A stretch of DNA of 64,000 nt. It comes from Anthoceros angustus. Its lineage: Eukaryota; Streptophyta; Anthocerotopsida; Anthocerotales; Anthocerotaceae. The position numbers and the translations under genes are program-made. Below are positions 9,521 to 23,100 of the stretch, piece after piece. Location: positions 682,001 to 746,000 of the forward strand of contig VJWM01000108.1 of the NCBI GenBank assembly GCA_010909165.1. The letters are read 5' to 3'. A model generated the notes under the pieces. It saw only the letters and a list, made by a program, of their open reading frames with translations, did no database searches and was not told where the DNA came from. Each line of letters begins with the position of its first letter. Positions within the stretch are counted from its first letter, which is position 1.

Positions 9521-12500
9521 ACACCGTGACCGTTTCAGACTCAAACACACACGTTTATCGTTTCACGACTAACTACCCGTAACGTCCACCGAACAGGCTC
9601 GGCGTGGCCAAACGTTTAAGGACTCATTCGCATCCGTATCATTCCAATCCGTCCCTCGTACTTCTAGTCCGTCCCTCTTATCACTCTCGCTACACTCATC
9701 GTTCTTTGGAAAAAGGCGGGTGGGCTGCGTGGTCCGGACCTCTTCCGTCGTTCACCGGGCCTCTCCGTCCGGGCTCTACACGCCCTCCCGGAGTTCCTCC
9801 GGCTCACGCGTTCGGTCCGCCTAACGCCGGTCGCTCACGCCGACGCAAGGGTCCCCGATCGCCTCCCCTCGCACACACCGCCACACGCTAGGGTCCGGCC
9901 ACGAACCGACTGGGCCTCCCGGAGCCGCCGTGCTCGCCGGACTGTGACTCACGTTAGCAGGAAGACGCACAAGGGTCTGCAAGAAAATGCGGTATCCACA
10001 CCAAGAGAAAGATACTTTACTAGAGCAACTCCGGCTCTCTTATACTACGCCCAAGGTCGGCGTCTTTATTACACTCCTATTCTCGAGCGGTGGCCACCTG
10101 TGCCCTAATCGGCCTACCATCTTACCCCTCTCCCTATCTCCGCCATGGTGGGCCTGGGATGCCCTTGGTCTACCGGCCGATGACCCCACCTTGCCTCGAC
10201 GCATACCCAATCGGATGATCCGCGAGGCGGGACCTTCCCTTCCCGAGACCGGGTTAGCACGGCGGCGGCCCGACCACCGCGAACCACCACATCCTCCTCT
10301 CCTGCCTTCGAGTGGGTCCGGTAAGACCACCGCTGACGCCCTCCCCGAGCACGCCGGGTGACTCCCTCTCTCTCCCGAGTCCGGACCTCGGGGTCCGTCT
10401 CCTCGGGTCCGATCTGAGTCGGCCTTATTCAGTCCGGACCTCAGGGTCCGGTCTCGTCAGGGGTTCGGACCTCAGGTCCAGGCCTTATTCTGAGTCAGGT
10501 CCTCAAGTCCCGACCTCACCCGGACTCGTTAGGGGGTCCTCACTCACCGTCCTTCCCGTCCGGTTGGTCCTCCTCCTCACCTCCTTTCGGCCTCGTCCCT
10601 ATCCTCCCCCGGTTGGTGACTTACCTCAAGGCCTGCTGCATTGGCGCCCTCTGCCTCCTCCGGCTCTTCACCGCCTCATCACCAAACAAGGCCACCAAGG
10701 CCTGTGTTGTCCCCATGCCCTTCTTCCCTTCCACTCCCTCGACCCCGAGGTCCGCCCAACAAATGGCGCCGAGAAGCTTCCAACGCTTGAGGAGCTCGGT
10801 GGTAGTAGGCAAACCGAGTCGAGGTTGGATTGCCTCTTCCATGCGCCCGGAGCACCCGATACTCCTTCGCCATAGGTGCTCCGAGCCGAGATGCCGTCCG
10901 GCTTGCCGTCCGCCTCTCCCGCCAGTTTGTCACCGGAGTGACCCCAAGGCCACAAGGGAGGCCTCACATTTCCTCAACTCACTGTTTCCGCCCGCCTTCC
11001 TCTCAGCTCGGCTCACGCCCCCGCCATGACGCAGCTCCCCTCCGCCTTTTCCTCAACTGACCAGCAATTTTCTCGGCCCAAGGCCCTTGCTCCTCCGCTC
11101 ATTCTGCCTCAAGCCCGCCATCTCCTCCCTGTGCGGTCGGCAACTCTGCCCGATTTCGCATCTGTGTCCCTCCATTTTGGCGACGCCCCGCCTTATCCAC
11201 CGCCTCTTCGCCGCCAAGAGCGAGTCGCTTATCTCCGCCGTGATCCGCGATCACGCAGAGCCCCGCCCGGCTGACAGATTCTTGGAGCCGTAGCTCCAAG
11301 GTCTCCTGCGTCTTCCATCGCCACTTTTCCACTCGCAGAATCGAGTCCTGAGATCCTCCATCTCCTTGTTGTCGGCCTCTCTCTTCTCGACGGCTGCCTG
11401 TCGCTCCGCCTCGCCTGCTCCGCCAGTTAGCTGCCTGCCTGCTCCTCCACCGGGCGATCCCGCCGAGTGATCTCGGCCTTAGCCGGCCGCCACACGCTTT
11501 CACTCCGAGCCTCGCGCTTGGTGTTGTTCCCCGCCTAGCCGCCTCGCCGGTCTCAGCCCGCTCCGCCTCCTGCTTCCTCCAGCGCCGCTCGCCTGCCTCC
11601 CGCAGAGGTCTCTACCCGGCTTGGGCCTCAGGTTCGCTTCCTTGCTCAAGATAACCAAGACCTGGTCCGGCCTTGCCGAATAGACGACCTCCGCCTCCCA
11701 AGGCTTCCTCCTCGATTCGAGAGGGATTCCGCCTTCTTCGCCTCCCTGGCCGCCCACCGCTCTTGGAGGAGCACCATGCGCCTCCTTATTGCCTCCACCT
11801 CCTCGGGTCTTCTCCGCCATCTCAGAGACCCCAAAGCATACCATTCCATGACGGAAGCCAAACCTCGCCGTTTTCTTCCACGGCCGACGGTGAGGCACCC
11901 AAGAAGTCCGCTGGGCATCTCCCGGGTCCGCTATGGACCGCCATCAGGGTCCGAGTGAGTCCTCGGCTCTCCGGACTGATCAGACCTCAGTCCCGGTGCC
12001 TGGTCCGCCCTTCCACCTCCTTGGCCTGTTTGGCCGCTAGCTCCTTCGCCTGCCTGCTTTGGGCTTGGTGGCAAGGGGTCCGGAGTCACAGAGCTTCCTC
12101 TCCCGTCACGGAGATAGACGGCTCCGGATGTGGTCGCCTCTGGCCCCGCCTCGGGCGGGCCCCTCCGCCTCCCACGCTTCCTCCGCCTCCCGCACTCCGG
12201 TAGGGCAGAGGCACTGCACGCCCTTGCGTCACAGGGAGCCACCTTCCGCCTCGACGACTGCTTGCCCGGCTGGCCCGCCGAGGCTATGGCGGTTGCTGGC
12301 CGCAGCCGCCACGCCGCCTCCTTCCTCAGGGTGCTCCTGTCCCACAGTACCGCCTCCGGACCGAAGGAGGGAGGTGGATATCCTCCCATACCTCTTGGGG
12401 CGAGGGGGTCCGCCCACTGGATGGAGTCCGGAATCCTCCCAATCATCGCTCCTCCCGCTCGCTTCTTAGGAGGTCGGGCCTCCGCCTAGCGCCGCTCTTC

Positions 12501-14130
12501 CCCGCCTGGGCCCGTAGGTCGCCAACCCTTTCCAAGCGCCCGCCTTCTCCCTCCTTAGAGATTGAGGTGTCCCACACATGGATGAGAAGGGGATGCAAGG
12601 CCGACGGAGGCGCTCGCCTCCGTAGCCGCCTGACCGATCCGGCGAGGATAATACGCCTCCGCCGCCCGCTTGCCCTCAGAGGGCGGCAGAACACTAAAGA
12701 TTATCACCAAGGTGATCCACCTTGGTGAGTATGTTCCAATGGACAATGACCTTAGCCATCGCCTCACCTGTCATCCAAGCAGTCCGACGGCCACTGCCGA
12801 TATCATTGCCTCGTCGCAGACGCCACCGCTTCTCCTTCCTCACCTTGAGGGCCCGGACTACCCCCCAATTTCCACCGCGTTGTAAACCGCCAGACCTCCA
12901 CGGCCCACCTCCTTGGGGTCCTCCTCGCTTTTGAGCGGACCTTGTTGGCGACGGCCAAAGATCTTCCCGCGATTCCCCGACAAGTGTACCGCCGAACGCC
13001 CACACCTGCTGAAGATGTCCATGCCACTTCTCCACTAAGTTCCTCGCCTCCACCTGTGGTCCAAGTCGGTATCTCCTCGGTGACAATGTTGCGCATCCTG
13101 GCGCCAAAGGCTCCAGGCCTCATGACCTTCTTGGGTCCCATCGCGATACCTTCTTGCTCCCTGTTGCTTGGCCGTGATTGGTGATTGTTAGGCGCCGCTG
13201 CTCCCCTCTTCGCCGCGTTTACTGCTCCAACCACGAAGGAGTGAGCCGGGTGCCTGGCCCCGAAGAGATGGCGCTGAAGATGGCCCGGGGTGGCGGGCGA
13301 GGCGAAGAACTGCAAATAAATCGTCAGCGAGGTCACAAGAGAAATGGTCTACCCTCCAGGTGCGCGGCGTGGGAGTAGTCGCGGAGGTGTCCATCCCCGC
13401 CATTGGCACGTAAGTGCATGGCACCATGGCCTACTCCATATACGCTTAGCTTACCACGGCAACATGGCTGCGTGCCTTCGCTCCTATACGCGCGCTCTAG
13501 CCTGTGGCAGGCTGGGCGTCGGGCGTGAATACTGCTGACCCATGGCAGCAGCCTCTGATTCTGGTGCACAGTGCTGCATGCCGTCCGCTCGCTCGGCCAC
13601 CGTCCACGTGGCAAATCCGTCATCTAAATCTCGCTCATCCCAACAGAAGTTACACTTTACTTGGCGTGCTTATCGAGTCACGCCGGGGTGTGGTGGAGAC
13701 TTTTGACTTATCCGGTGACCCCGATACTCGGTCGTGCGTGGTCGAACTCCTCCTGGAGTGCTCCGAGTCCTTCCAGGTCCTGACTCTCCGAGGTCGGTCC
13801 TTGTTTACTCGAATTGCGATCAGTCTGAGTACATCCGAATTACTCCGGACTTATTTCTTCCCTTCCGCCTTATTTTGTACTCCGTACCTACGAAAAAAAC
13901 AAAACCTAACTCATTTCCTACCCCAGTAGGTCGTTGGTCCCACGGTAATCAAGAAAATTTTACCTTTGGATTCCGGGTCACGAGGGTCGCTGCAACATCC
14001 TTGACGGACTTCCCTTTCGGGAAGCTCGGGTTGAGATAGAACATATGTCCAGGTCTTTGCGTCTTGCGGACATGTCAAGGAGATAGCGCAGTAGGAGAAG
14101 CTCATGGGATCCTATTAACCCATAACCAGA
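9521..14130 (-). other. GC-rich block with - strand coding-like frames, unrecognised
   Basis: Base composition changes sharply to GC-rich with many CCTCC/GCCTCC runs, and returns to normal near 13950. Long frames lie on both strands, but the - strand frames (13336-12803, 12694-12443, 11898-11500, 11503-11099) read charged Glu/Arg/Lys sequence. This resembles the + strand coiled-coil ORF at 5.6-6.7 kb. I recognise no domain. The block sits between gag and pol of the Tat-type element, so it is probably an insertion in the opposite orientation. I found no matching LTRs or inverted ends at its edges. Confidence 0.4.
10370..10545. repeat. Cluster of imperfect GGACCTCAGGGTCC palindromes
   Basis: Palindromic motifs of the form GGACCTC(A/G)GGGTCC recur at about 10382, 10435, 10465 and 10498. 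GGCCTTATTC also occurs twice between them. The spacing is irregular. Function unknown. Confidence 0.6.
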
Positions 14131-14139
14131 AACATTATA

Positions 14140-15675
14140 CTATGGATTAACTATAGTCTCATTGGCGGAAGGCTCCCGGATGTGATTGCTTACTCATTGG
14201 TACGTGGATGTATGGGAGCGTTGTACGCTAAGTGGAAGGCAAGGAAGGAGTGGGGTTAAAACCTTTGGATTGGGATCCCAAACTTAAGGAAGGGAGGATA
14301 TGTTTGACTTGGAGCCGGATAAATCGACGCAGTGGAGAGACACCCACGGGTAAAACAGTAAGGATACACTTCACAGTAAGACACCGGAGGGGAGGATGAG
14401 AAGGAAAAATTTCCGTTCGCACATATTTCCTGGTCGGATGAAGAGGAGGATTATCGGAGGGATATTCCTCACTCCATCAACCTAGTGGGTTGCTATGGAA
14501 TCACCCTTGACTGTGATGAGGTGGAAGACGGAACGGTGATTAGGAGGGCTGGCACGACGGTCGCGGAACAAGATGTGACGCAGAATCGAACCAAAAGGCA
14601 AGTACATCCGCCAAACCTCCGAGGGAATCGAAGAAGGCGCGTTATAATGCTTTCACCTCGGATGATCTGTTCCGAGAATGGGGGATGCGTGAGGGGGAGC
14701 CACGATACATGAGCCGTGAAGGGTTCTTGAATTACATCCGCTAAGGCTTTGGGAAAGCAAGGGTAAATGCAGATGAAATCAAGGACGTGGAGGTGTTGCC
14801 TGGAAAGGTTCTTAAGTTTTCGAACCGGATGAACGCAGAATTGGAAGGGGGAATGAAGCAAATTCATCCCAGTAGTTCATTCATGTTTTCGCGACGCCGA
14901 CGCTGACACTATGAAGGAAGGATAATCAAGGAGTGGGGAGCACAAAATTGATCTTTTGGAGTCGGCCATTGTGCCACGTGATACCGCAGCAATACAAGCT
15001 GTTTAACCAAAATATTCTCCTGTAAAGGTATGCAGCAATGACGTTATCTACCCTATCGTGACGCCGGAGTGGGCAGCCCCGATCGGTGGTGGCCTTTGAA
15101 AAACAAAGAGGGTAAGATACGCGTTCTCGCTGTGGATTGGAGGAAGTTGGAACACAGGTGGAGCAAGAAGGACCATTTCGCCTGCTCATAGACAAATATA
15201 ATGGATTTAGTTGCTGAAGGATGCATTCATCATTCTCTTGACTCGCATTCGGGAGCAATCAGCCTTCATCTCTCCGAGAGTGATCACGCTATCAGCTTTC
15301 ACGCCGGATTGGGAACCTACGCCACAAACGGCGCTCGGATTACCGGGGCACCGATCTTTCTGGCGCGTATCATTGTTCAAATCTTCATGAATTTTTAGGA
15401 TTTCATGGAAGTTTTCCGATGACTTCTCGTGGTGTTCGGGCCAAAGGGATCACTTAAATACCTTGTAAGTGTTTGGAGGCGATGTCACTTGGACCCAATT
15501 ATTACTGCACAGTACTATTTAGATGCAGAGGAATTATCTTGTTGGGGCACCGCATTTCGTGAGGGATAGAGGTGGATCGGACAAAGTCAAGATCATAGCA
15601 ACTCTCAAGCCACCTGGCAGCAAAGAGCTTAGAAATTCCCTGAATGGTGGGCTGTGCTCGTGAGTTTGTGAAAAT
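14140..15675 (+). pseudogene. Ty3/gypsy pol with reverse transcriptase, heavily frameshifted
   Basis: A frame near 14600-14870 reads a pre-RT pol region (F-S-N-R-M-N-A-E-L-E-G near 14817). From 14980 the order of RT motifs is recognisable across three frames: V-Y-P-I-V-T-P-E-W-A-A-P-I (15046-15085), V-D-W-R-K (15131), K-K-D-H-F (15167), S-L-D-S-H-S-G (15235), and G-T-Y-A-T near 15310. A-P-I-F-L-A-R-I (about 15350) and the palm/thumb end R-T-K-V-K-I-I-A-T-L-K-P-P-G (15576-15620) follow. This RT copies element RNA to DNA and belongs to the Tat-type element that begins at 6697. RNase H and integrase are missing; the sequence stops at the minisatellite that begins near 15690. Confidence 0.75.
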
Positions 15676-15689
15676 TTCCTTGTCTTGTG

Positions 15690-16625
15690 AAGACAATGGG
15701 TGGCAATGCATTTGGGCATACTGATAATTTGACCCTACAATGGGCCAGCCGACAATGTTGGGGCATACAATATTTGACCCTACAATGTGAAACAATGGGT
15801 GACCATACATCCATTGACAATGTTACGACCATACAATGGGTGGCCATTATGATACTTCTTCATACAATCGTAACTGTATTGACAATGCGTGGCCAATAGT
15901 TGACCATCTGATGGGCAGCCGACAATACAATGTTGGCGACAATGTTAGCTGAGCATACAATGGTATGACAATGTTACAGCCGGGGACAATCTTGCTTGAC
16001 CAATAATGGGCAGCCCTACAATGGGGCAGCCAAAAACCATCGATAGGCGTGGCCCGAGCAATGTGACATTTGGCACGGCAGTGGCCTGGCCAGTACAATG
16101 GCTGACCCGACAATATTATTTGGCGACCATACAATTAATTTGGCCCTAATAAAATCAGGTGACCCTTCTGTTGAGCATTGTTTGACCTCACAATGCGTGA
16201 CCCAAAAGATCCGAGGAATCGCCAGCCCTATGATAGGTTGGCCGGAACAATGCGTGGCCTCTGCATAATGCTGGCCCGGAAACAATGGGCTAGCGACAAT
16301 GAAATTTGGCCCTAGGACAATGGGCAGCACGACAATGCATTTGGCGAACAATGGTGACCATACAATGGCTGGCCATACAGTAACTTGACCGACAATGCAT
16401 TTGTGACGTGTTGGCAGCCTATTAGGCGGCACAATGGATAAGCCCAAAATCGGAATGGCGCCATAACGCCGTGATAGGCCCAGCCCGTGATGGTTGGCCA
16501 TCTGATGATGGGCTGGCACAGCCGCTGATCGCTGGCCAAACAATAGCTGAGCCATAAAATGGGCGGCCAAAATCCGGGAATGGCGTAACGGCAAGCGATA
16601 TGACCATATAATGGCCGCATAAAAG
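15690..16625. repeat. Minisatellite of copy 0, most divergent
   Basis: About 60 degenerate 15-bp units around ACAATGGG(T/C)GGCC(C/A). Units vary more than in the other copies, which suggests an older or less homogenised block. The left edge abuts the truncated gypsy RT with no LTR between. Confidence 0.8.
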
Positions 16626-17555
16626 CTGACGTATGTACAAACATGTGCCGCCGGGAAGTGCGCAGCTTGCTTGTGGAATTATAGAGTGGCACACCTTTCG
16701 CCCTTAATAAGAACATAGAAATGCCAAGGCGTGGCCGTACTGGTGATTAGGCGCCCACTTTCGCGACTTTTCCTTTCTAGGCCGCATTTGGCATGTGTGT
16801 GGGGCTGGGATTAATGGGTGCGTGTTGCGAAAGTGGCACGCCTCCGCTTTGTTTGAATGGACGTGTTCATCATCCCCCACCAAATTTAAAATACCCTCCC
16901 CTTCCTCCGGTCTCCCACCAGCCCCTTGCTAGTCCACCAAATTTATAACTTTGCTTACATTTTACAATGTTGCTTATACTTCTACGCAATCTACAACATG
17001 GAGCCACATCATCGATCCCACTGTTATAAATGAACTCTAATCATATTTTTGAAATCAATACCAATAATAAAGACTTTTGAAGAAATAAAGATCAAATATC
17101 AAATTTTGAGAAAGAGATTTTACAATGTAATCTACAACAAGAGGCACGCCATCAATCCACCGCCAAAATGGTCTTCAATAATATTTTTTGTGATTAATAA
17201 CAATAATAAGAGTTTTAAAAAATGAAGAACACATTTCGAAAAATATTTTACAACGAATCTACAACAAGGGAGCTACATCATTCGATATATATTACCTCAA
17301 ATCATATTTTTGATTAATAATAAAGAGTTTTAATGTATAAAGAATACATTTTGAGAAAAATATTTTACAATGTATTATCTACAAGGAAGCTCACATCATC
17401 AATTGCTATTGTAAATGGTATTTCCAATCATATTTTTGATTAATGATGATAAAAATATTTTTTGAAAAATAAAGACTGCAATTTGAGAAAAAGGCTTTTA
17501 CAAGCGTAATCTACAACAAAAGGGCGTAGCCTAACGCCCGCAATGTATAGGTGCC
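16626..17555. repeat. Copy 0 non-coding region with AT-rich subrepeats
   Basis: About 330 bases of unique sequence (including the C-rich stretch ACCCTCCCCTTCCTCC near 16890) precede four tandem AT-rich subrepeats from about 16960 to 17530. Each subrepeat carries a version of TTTTACAATGTAATCTACAA followed by CCACATCATCAAT. No gene is seen. Confidence 0.75.
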
Positions 17556-19340
17556 CGACGCGATGGCTGGCCAGCCGGACATGAGGAGGTGTCTGCCCTG
17601 TGATAAGTCAGATTCAGCAAAATTGCTTCCTTTCCGGCACGCTCCTCATCATTTTCTTCGTTGTTCTTCTTCCCCCCCTGCAGAGACAATCTCCTCGGTC
17701 GAAGTACGTGAAAAACAGCGGTGGCCAGTCGAAGGAAAGAGGTCGGAGGTCAAAATCCTCACATGTAGTGGGAGCGGCCTCCCACTTGCGGCCAAGTCAG
17801 GGCTTTCATCAAAGGTGACAATCGCGTGCGTAGACCACCTTGATGCAGGGAGTGCGATCATAAAGCTTGTAAGCTTTTATACCTTCGTTGTATCCTATCA
17901 TAAGAATTTCTTGGCCTTAATGAGCAAATAACTTGGTCCTCTTGGCCTTAGGAATGAAAGCTGTAGCTATACTGTAGAAACCGGGGTTCGAAGATGAAGG
18001 ATAAATTTGGTTTTTCCGCCAAAGAAAGCTTCATAAGGGTGCATCTCCTAAAATTCGCCGGTGGTGGGCAATCGCCATTGCATAAATAAAGTCACAGTGA
18101 GGGCCTCCATGATGACCTCAATTGATGTGAGGTGGCAAAGCGGTGAGGCTGGCAGTGGAACAAGGAAGAAACCATCTCTCTGCGGTGTTAGCAATTCAAG
18201 CGCTCGATTTACACCATTTGCTGTGGTGTGTATCATCATTGTAAGTTGTCGTCCTATCCTCATCTCTGCGCATAATAGGCTTCGGAAGTCGTTTGATGTA
18301 GAAATTCACCACCATTGTCGAGAGCGGAGGGTTTTCAGTTTATTTTTCAAGTCCATCTCTCTTGTATACTTCGCTTGTAGTCTTTAGGGAGAAGCATTCA
18401 CTTTTGGCTTCGAATATAAGCGCCATGACAATCCCGATCTTGCTTATAAATACACCTATGAATGTTAGGAACATACATCGCCACCACCAATTGAGGGTAG
18501 TGAAAGTGGCTCACATATGTCGATTAATAGACGAGCTCAAGAACGCCCTCGAAGCCTTTGTGGAGGAGCTTGGTTCTTAGAAGGTCGCTTGATGACGCGT
18601 TCGACAAGATACGTAAGGCTTCACAAAAGTATTAAGGGTGGCAAACGCCAATTTTTCCATCTACATACATGTCACTGGGCTATGTTTGCTAGTTACATGT
18701 AATCGTGGAGGGTGACCTAAACTTGCATGCCATAAGCCTGGGGCTTTTCTATCCTGCTGCGGTAACTGCAGTTGTCTCTACAAGACTTAGAAGGTAAGTG
18801 TGTTCCCGGCATCAACTTCTTTGTGTGTGTGCAAGCGGAATAGATCATGGTGCTCATGGAACCATAAGCTGTCACTTTTTCCATGATCAAATGCATCCAC
18901 GATCCCTACATTCCTCGCAATATTGAGCGAGGATACAATCGCCGTTATCCATGTTGAGCTTCCTAACTTGAGGAGATGAGTTCCTAGTCATTTCTGTGTG
19001 ACATGATACACATCATGAGTAAAGTGTGATCCTCCACAGGAACCGGCAATGATTTTCCTTGCCTATTCCTCGGAGACATAAGTGATCTATATCGTCACCA
19101 GTCAAACGAAGGCGATCTTTGCATTTGGTCTATATGTAATGACGCACGCGCTTCTATCTGAAACTCAGAACACAATGTATTTATTCTTTTTGTATCAAAA
19201 TTGACCACTCATGTAATCGGTCTCCCTTGTGTGTGTTTGTTAGCCAGGACATGTGGGGTTAACAGCAGGATGAGCAAACTCCTAGTCCCTACCAGGCGTC
19301 ATTTGGAGGGAAGCTTGCTTTTCACTCATGGCGCAGTGTC
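17556..19340 (-). pseudogene. Copy 0 copia protease-integrase remnant
   Basis: Read on -, from 19340 down: remains of the protease and the I-S-V-R-K-L-like segment, then the integrase core. The catalytic D-N-G-G-E-F block is read at about 18293-18325. The C-terminal piece with V-T-F-D-E-S (about 17805) is followed by a Glu-rich tail near 17650. The best single frame is 17861-17649. Integrase would insert the cDNA into the genome. Indels break every frame; no RT follows. Confidence 0.7.
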
Positions 19341-19410
19341 TCTCAAAAGTGGAGTTGCCCTCCTTGCGAGGTACCCGGGGTACTTCTTCGACACTTGCTT
19401 TCAGTAACAA
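19341..19410 (-). pseudogene. Copy 0 gag, C-terminal end of zinc knuckle
   Basis: The sequence matches 33737-33806 of copy A, which encodes the end of the gag CCHC knuckle and the residues after it. It stops at the left end of the 9.45-kb insertion; the rest of gag resumes at 28866. Confidence 0.65.
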
Positions 19411-19441
19411 CACTGTAATATTTGGGCGGTACAAGATATAC
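19411..19441 (+). repeat. Left terminal inverted repeat
   Basis: CACTGTAATATTTGGGCGG followed by ACAAGATATACA. Its partner on the reverse strand at 28864-28834 reads CACTCATAATATTTGAAGCGG followed by a similar ATATACA. Confidence 0.65.
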
Positions 19442-20119
19442 ATGGCGGCTTTCAGGTTAGATACTCAGCAAACGGGGTTTTTGATGGGTGCTCCGGCCAG
19501 GCCATATTTGAACATGCTTTAGAGAAGATGGCCGCAGAATAAGGACGTATTGGCGCCTACAGCCACATGTATATTGACACACATACATGCAAGGGAAGGT
19601 AAAATCAAGTAGCATTGTTTTACTAAACTTTGATACTATGTCTGGAACCATGATCTAGAATTAGGGTCAGATTTAATGACCCCATGAACGCGACCCCTAC
19701 GGCCTGGAGATATGCACACATATGTACCTACTCTCTTGCTATACACCCATATATGCACATGGTGGGCGAGGTTTTGAACAACGATAGGCGTTAAAAGGAC
19801 GGCGGAAGACACGATCCAAGCCCGGCCCGGCGCTTCCCGCTTGAGAAGGGACTTGTCCGGGCGTGTAGGCGTAGCGTTGAATGACTTTCTCGATCTGTGG
19901 GACTCACTTCTTCAAAGCAGTTTAAGCATAGCGGCCTTGAGGACTAGTCATTTGCGGCGGGCACACGATCATGGGCGAACCTACAAAATGAACAAAGTTG
20001 CTTCCTCCAGTGGTACATGGACAAGGCACCTTGCAAACCGTTGGAACAAGGCACATATTCCGATCATTCCTCGCTGACTCGAGTCCCTCCCGCGGATATA
20101 TGTCGCTGATTCATCTCCA

Positions 20120-23100
20120 TTACACCATCGGGGTTGCAGCTTGAGGTGGGCTCGTAGAGCACTCATCTTCTCTTTGATCGCTTTCTTGTCGGCGTCTGGA
20201 TGTTTCCTTGCGTTGACTTGAACCCATAATAAGCGACCAGTTTTCCGAGCGAATAACCACGTATATTAGGTGGATTGTGTTGTTTGCCTCTTCCTTTTCG
20301 GGTGACGCCTTGATGTTCTCAACTCGAGGATGACTTCGCCATATACTTCCCTTCGTAATAAATGCGTCTGTGCATCCTCCACCAATGCACAAGTAAGTAA
20401 GGATCGAGGTGCGGTGAAATGGACTTCCACAACCTTTGCGAGCAGCTACATTGTGTATGTCACCCTCACAAGGCGTTATAATGAACATGCCTTTCTCTAT
20501 CTCCATGATATCCCCATTCATCCTTTCACACTCTTGTCCTTGACGATCGCACCGGTGGGGTCCTAAGTACATGTCCCTTTGGGGAATCTCCATAACAATG
20601 CTTCATCTAGAACAACAACCCCGCCACGGAGGTGGGCGGTGAATTGCGTCAGTTGCTGCACTTACCACTTCCATGGTTTTTCCAAAGACAAGACCAATAT
20701 TGTTGTCTCGATACATGCAATCTCCTCCATCCTTCCGAACATTGTCCACCATTGTTCTTCTTCGTCATTGACATATGTTGGTAGATTTAGCATTCCTTTC
20801 CAAGTAAGCAACCCCCCGAATAGCGATCATCCGCAACACCACCTCTTTTGTCCTTGGCTTGGCGCCATCAAAGGTGCCGGGCTAATATCGCTCGAACAAA
20901 CGTGAACTCCAAGCCATCTTCCGACTCCCGAGGAGAGGTTGAATCTCGGATAATCTGTTACTTTCCCCGATTATTCTCCTCTCGTGTGATTTTGAACCGA
21001 TGTTGAAACGATAGATTGTTCAATTGTTTCACCGCCTTGTCGATATCTCGCGCCTTTGTTATAGGCCGGACATCAAAATCCGGAACCTCGGTCAACACCT
21101 GCACCTCCGGGTTGGGCGTATACGCTGTGCTTATCAAGGTCTCCATAGCTGGTAGGGTTTTCACCTCCTTGTGCTTCAGATGTTTAGAGAAGCAAGAGAA
21201 CATCTGGTCCACTTGGTCGTGTGTATGCCCTACGAGGAGAAATCCGACCTTCACCTTTTCAAAGGTGCCCACCTCCACAAGCATATTGAGGTGCATAAAA
21301 GCAACGGTTCTTATTCTCCGGCATGTGTTATCCAAATGCAAATATAGAATTTTCGAAGGAACCCATTATACGTGTGGATAACGTCACGAATAATAGCAAT
21401 AGTCAAGTTTGCATCATTCTCAGTTCGCAAAGTGAGATACGCCCGGCTTTCAAAGTATAATTGTGTACCATGCAGCCCACCACGTGGAGCTATGCGGCGA
21501 TCCTCCTTCCTTGTCCTTCTATCTCAAAATATGCAACTCGTCTTCTTGATCCATCCGTCAATGCATAGTAATATGTATTTCGAGGGACAAGTAGCTTTTA
21601 GTGCGATGCTTCATCAACTTCTTCCTCTCGCTCATCAACGTGTTCGATGTTTATTTAAAGCGCCCCGATATACATCCGCTAAACACAAGATCGAACCGCT
21701 TAGAAAGGACAAGTTAGTTCCCACCTGGGTTAGCCCATTCAAAAATACAAACATTTTATTCCCCAACATGCCGGAAACATATCGAGGCACCGCGTGCCAA
21801 TGCCATTCCACGGCATAGGCGAGCGAGGAAGGCTCGCGCCCAACCATCCGGTGTGCAACTATGCCGAGAGGACTCTTGACCGCCTAACCTCCGGGAGGGC
21901 GCCGCATGCCGTCGCCCTAGCCACGGCCGGCTGGCCTCGCTCCATCGCCCAATGCCGGTGACCGGTGGGTAGGCGCCGGCATGCCGCCCCGCGCTTTCGG
22001 CCGCCCCTGCGCGCCCTCCCATCATGCGCGGAATGCCCGGTGACCGGTGGTGCCCGCATCGCGCCCGGCCCGGCCGCGGCATGCCGGCGCCTCCCTCGGT
22101 GCGCTTCCCGCACGGATGGGGCGCCGGCATGCCGGCGCCCATCCGATGCGAGAGGCCGCGCGAGGCGGCATGCCAGCGCCGCAGCGCCGACATCTGCAGC
22201 GCCAGGGCGCGGGCGGCACTCCGCCGCTCTCCCGGTACGCCGCGGACTGTGGCATGCGCCCGCATGCGGCGCTGCCCTCTCCGGCCAAACCGGCCGTGTC
22301 TCATCAGAGCGCTGCGTCTGCGCGTCCAAACACCATCGTGCCCCTTCATTCCATGGCTCCAACATGGCTGCCGCCCGTGGAAGCTAGGGCGGGCATTCCG
22401 GCCTTTGCATCTACACGGCACTAGTTAGAGGGTTAGCTCTCCGGAAAGAGTATGATACCTATTACAAGATTCTATGCGAGAAATGACGGAGAACCGTATC
22501 GGCATACCTTGATCAATCCGATGACCCGATACTCGGATGTTGTACTTCAACCCCGCATAACGCACATGTCGAAACCGGTTGGACTTGAATTTTCACCCTC
22601 TTAAAATTTTCGTCCATAGCCTCGTGAAATATGCATATGACACAAACCGCAGCCTTGTTCCATGTCGTATGATCGATTCCAAACCTCAAGTTTAGTGAAT
22701 GTAAGGTTGTACACTTCAACCTTTCAATGAGAAGAAATGTTGAGTCCATCCACGCGATCGCGCAAGAGCATGTGAGGATTGCACACGAGGATTGCTTGGC
22801 CCCATCCCAAGGTGCGTTCGGAATACCACTTCTTCAACTCGTCGTATCTTGCAGCCTATGCAACTCGACGAAATGCTTTCAGCAACAAAGATCGGGGCTC
22901 TCCCATAATGTAGGTGACAACCTTGTCTCGCATTTGGCATTCACATCCGTCTAACAAGAGATTGAAGGAATAACTCCGCCTCCACTAGCCTCAAGAACCT
23001 TGTCCTCTGCTCTCAAGACCATCCCTTGACAAAATAGGAAGACACAACTTTTGCGGATGGCTTCCGCCGTCGCCATCACCGCTGCTGGGTTTCCGTAAAG

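Noticed and set aside
10312-12489. Several long + strand frames in the GC-rich block
   Set aside because: Pro/Ser/Arg-rich reading is what GC-rich sequence gives in any frame, and no domain is recognisable.
13090-13115. GGCGCC-containing - strand sequence resembling a second Tat-type PBS
   Set aside because: Only the first nine bases fit; the following bases differ and no LTR-like repeat flanks it.
17551-17931. + strand frame of 126 residues
   Set aside because: It is a shadow of the - strand integrase C-terminal region, whose V-T-F-D-E-S motif is shared with the other copies.
21756-22428. Long frames on both strands in the first GCATGC island
   Set aside because: They arise from high GC and palindromes; the two strands read similar Arg/Ala/Gly/Pro text.
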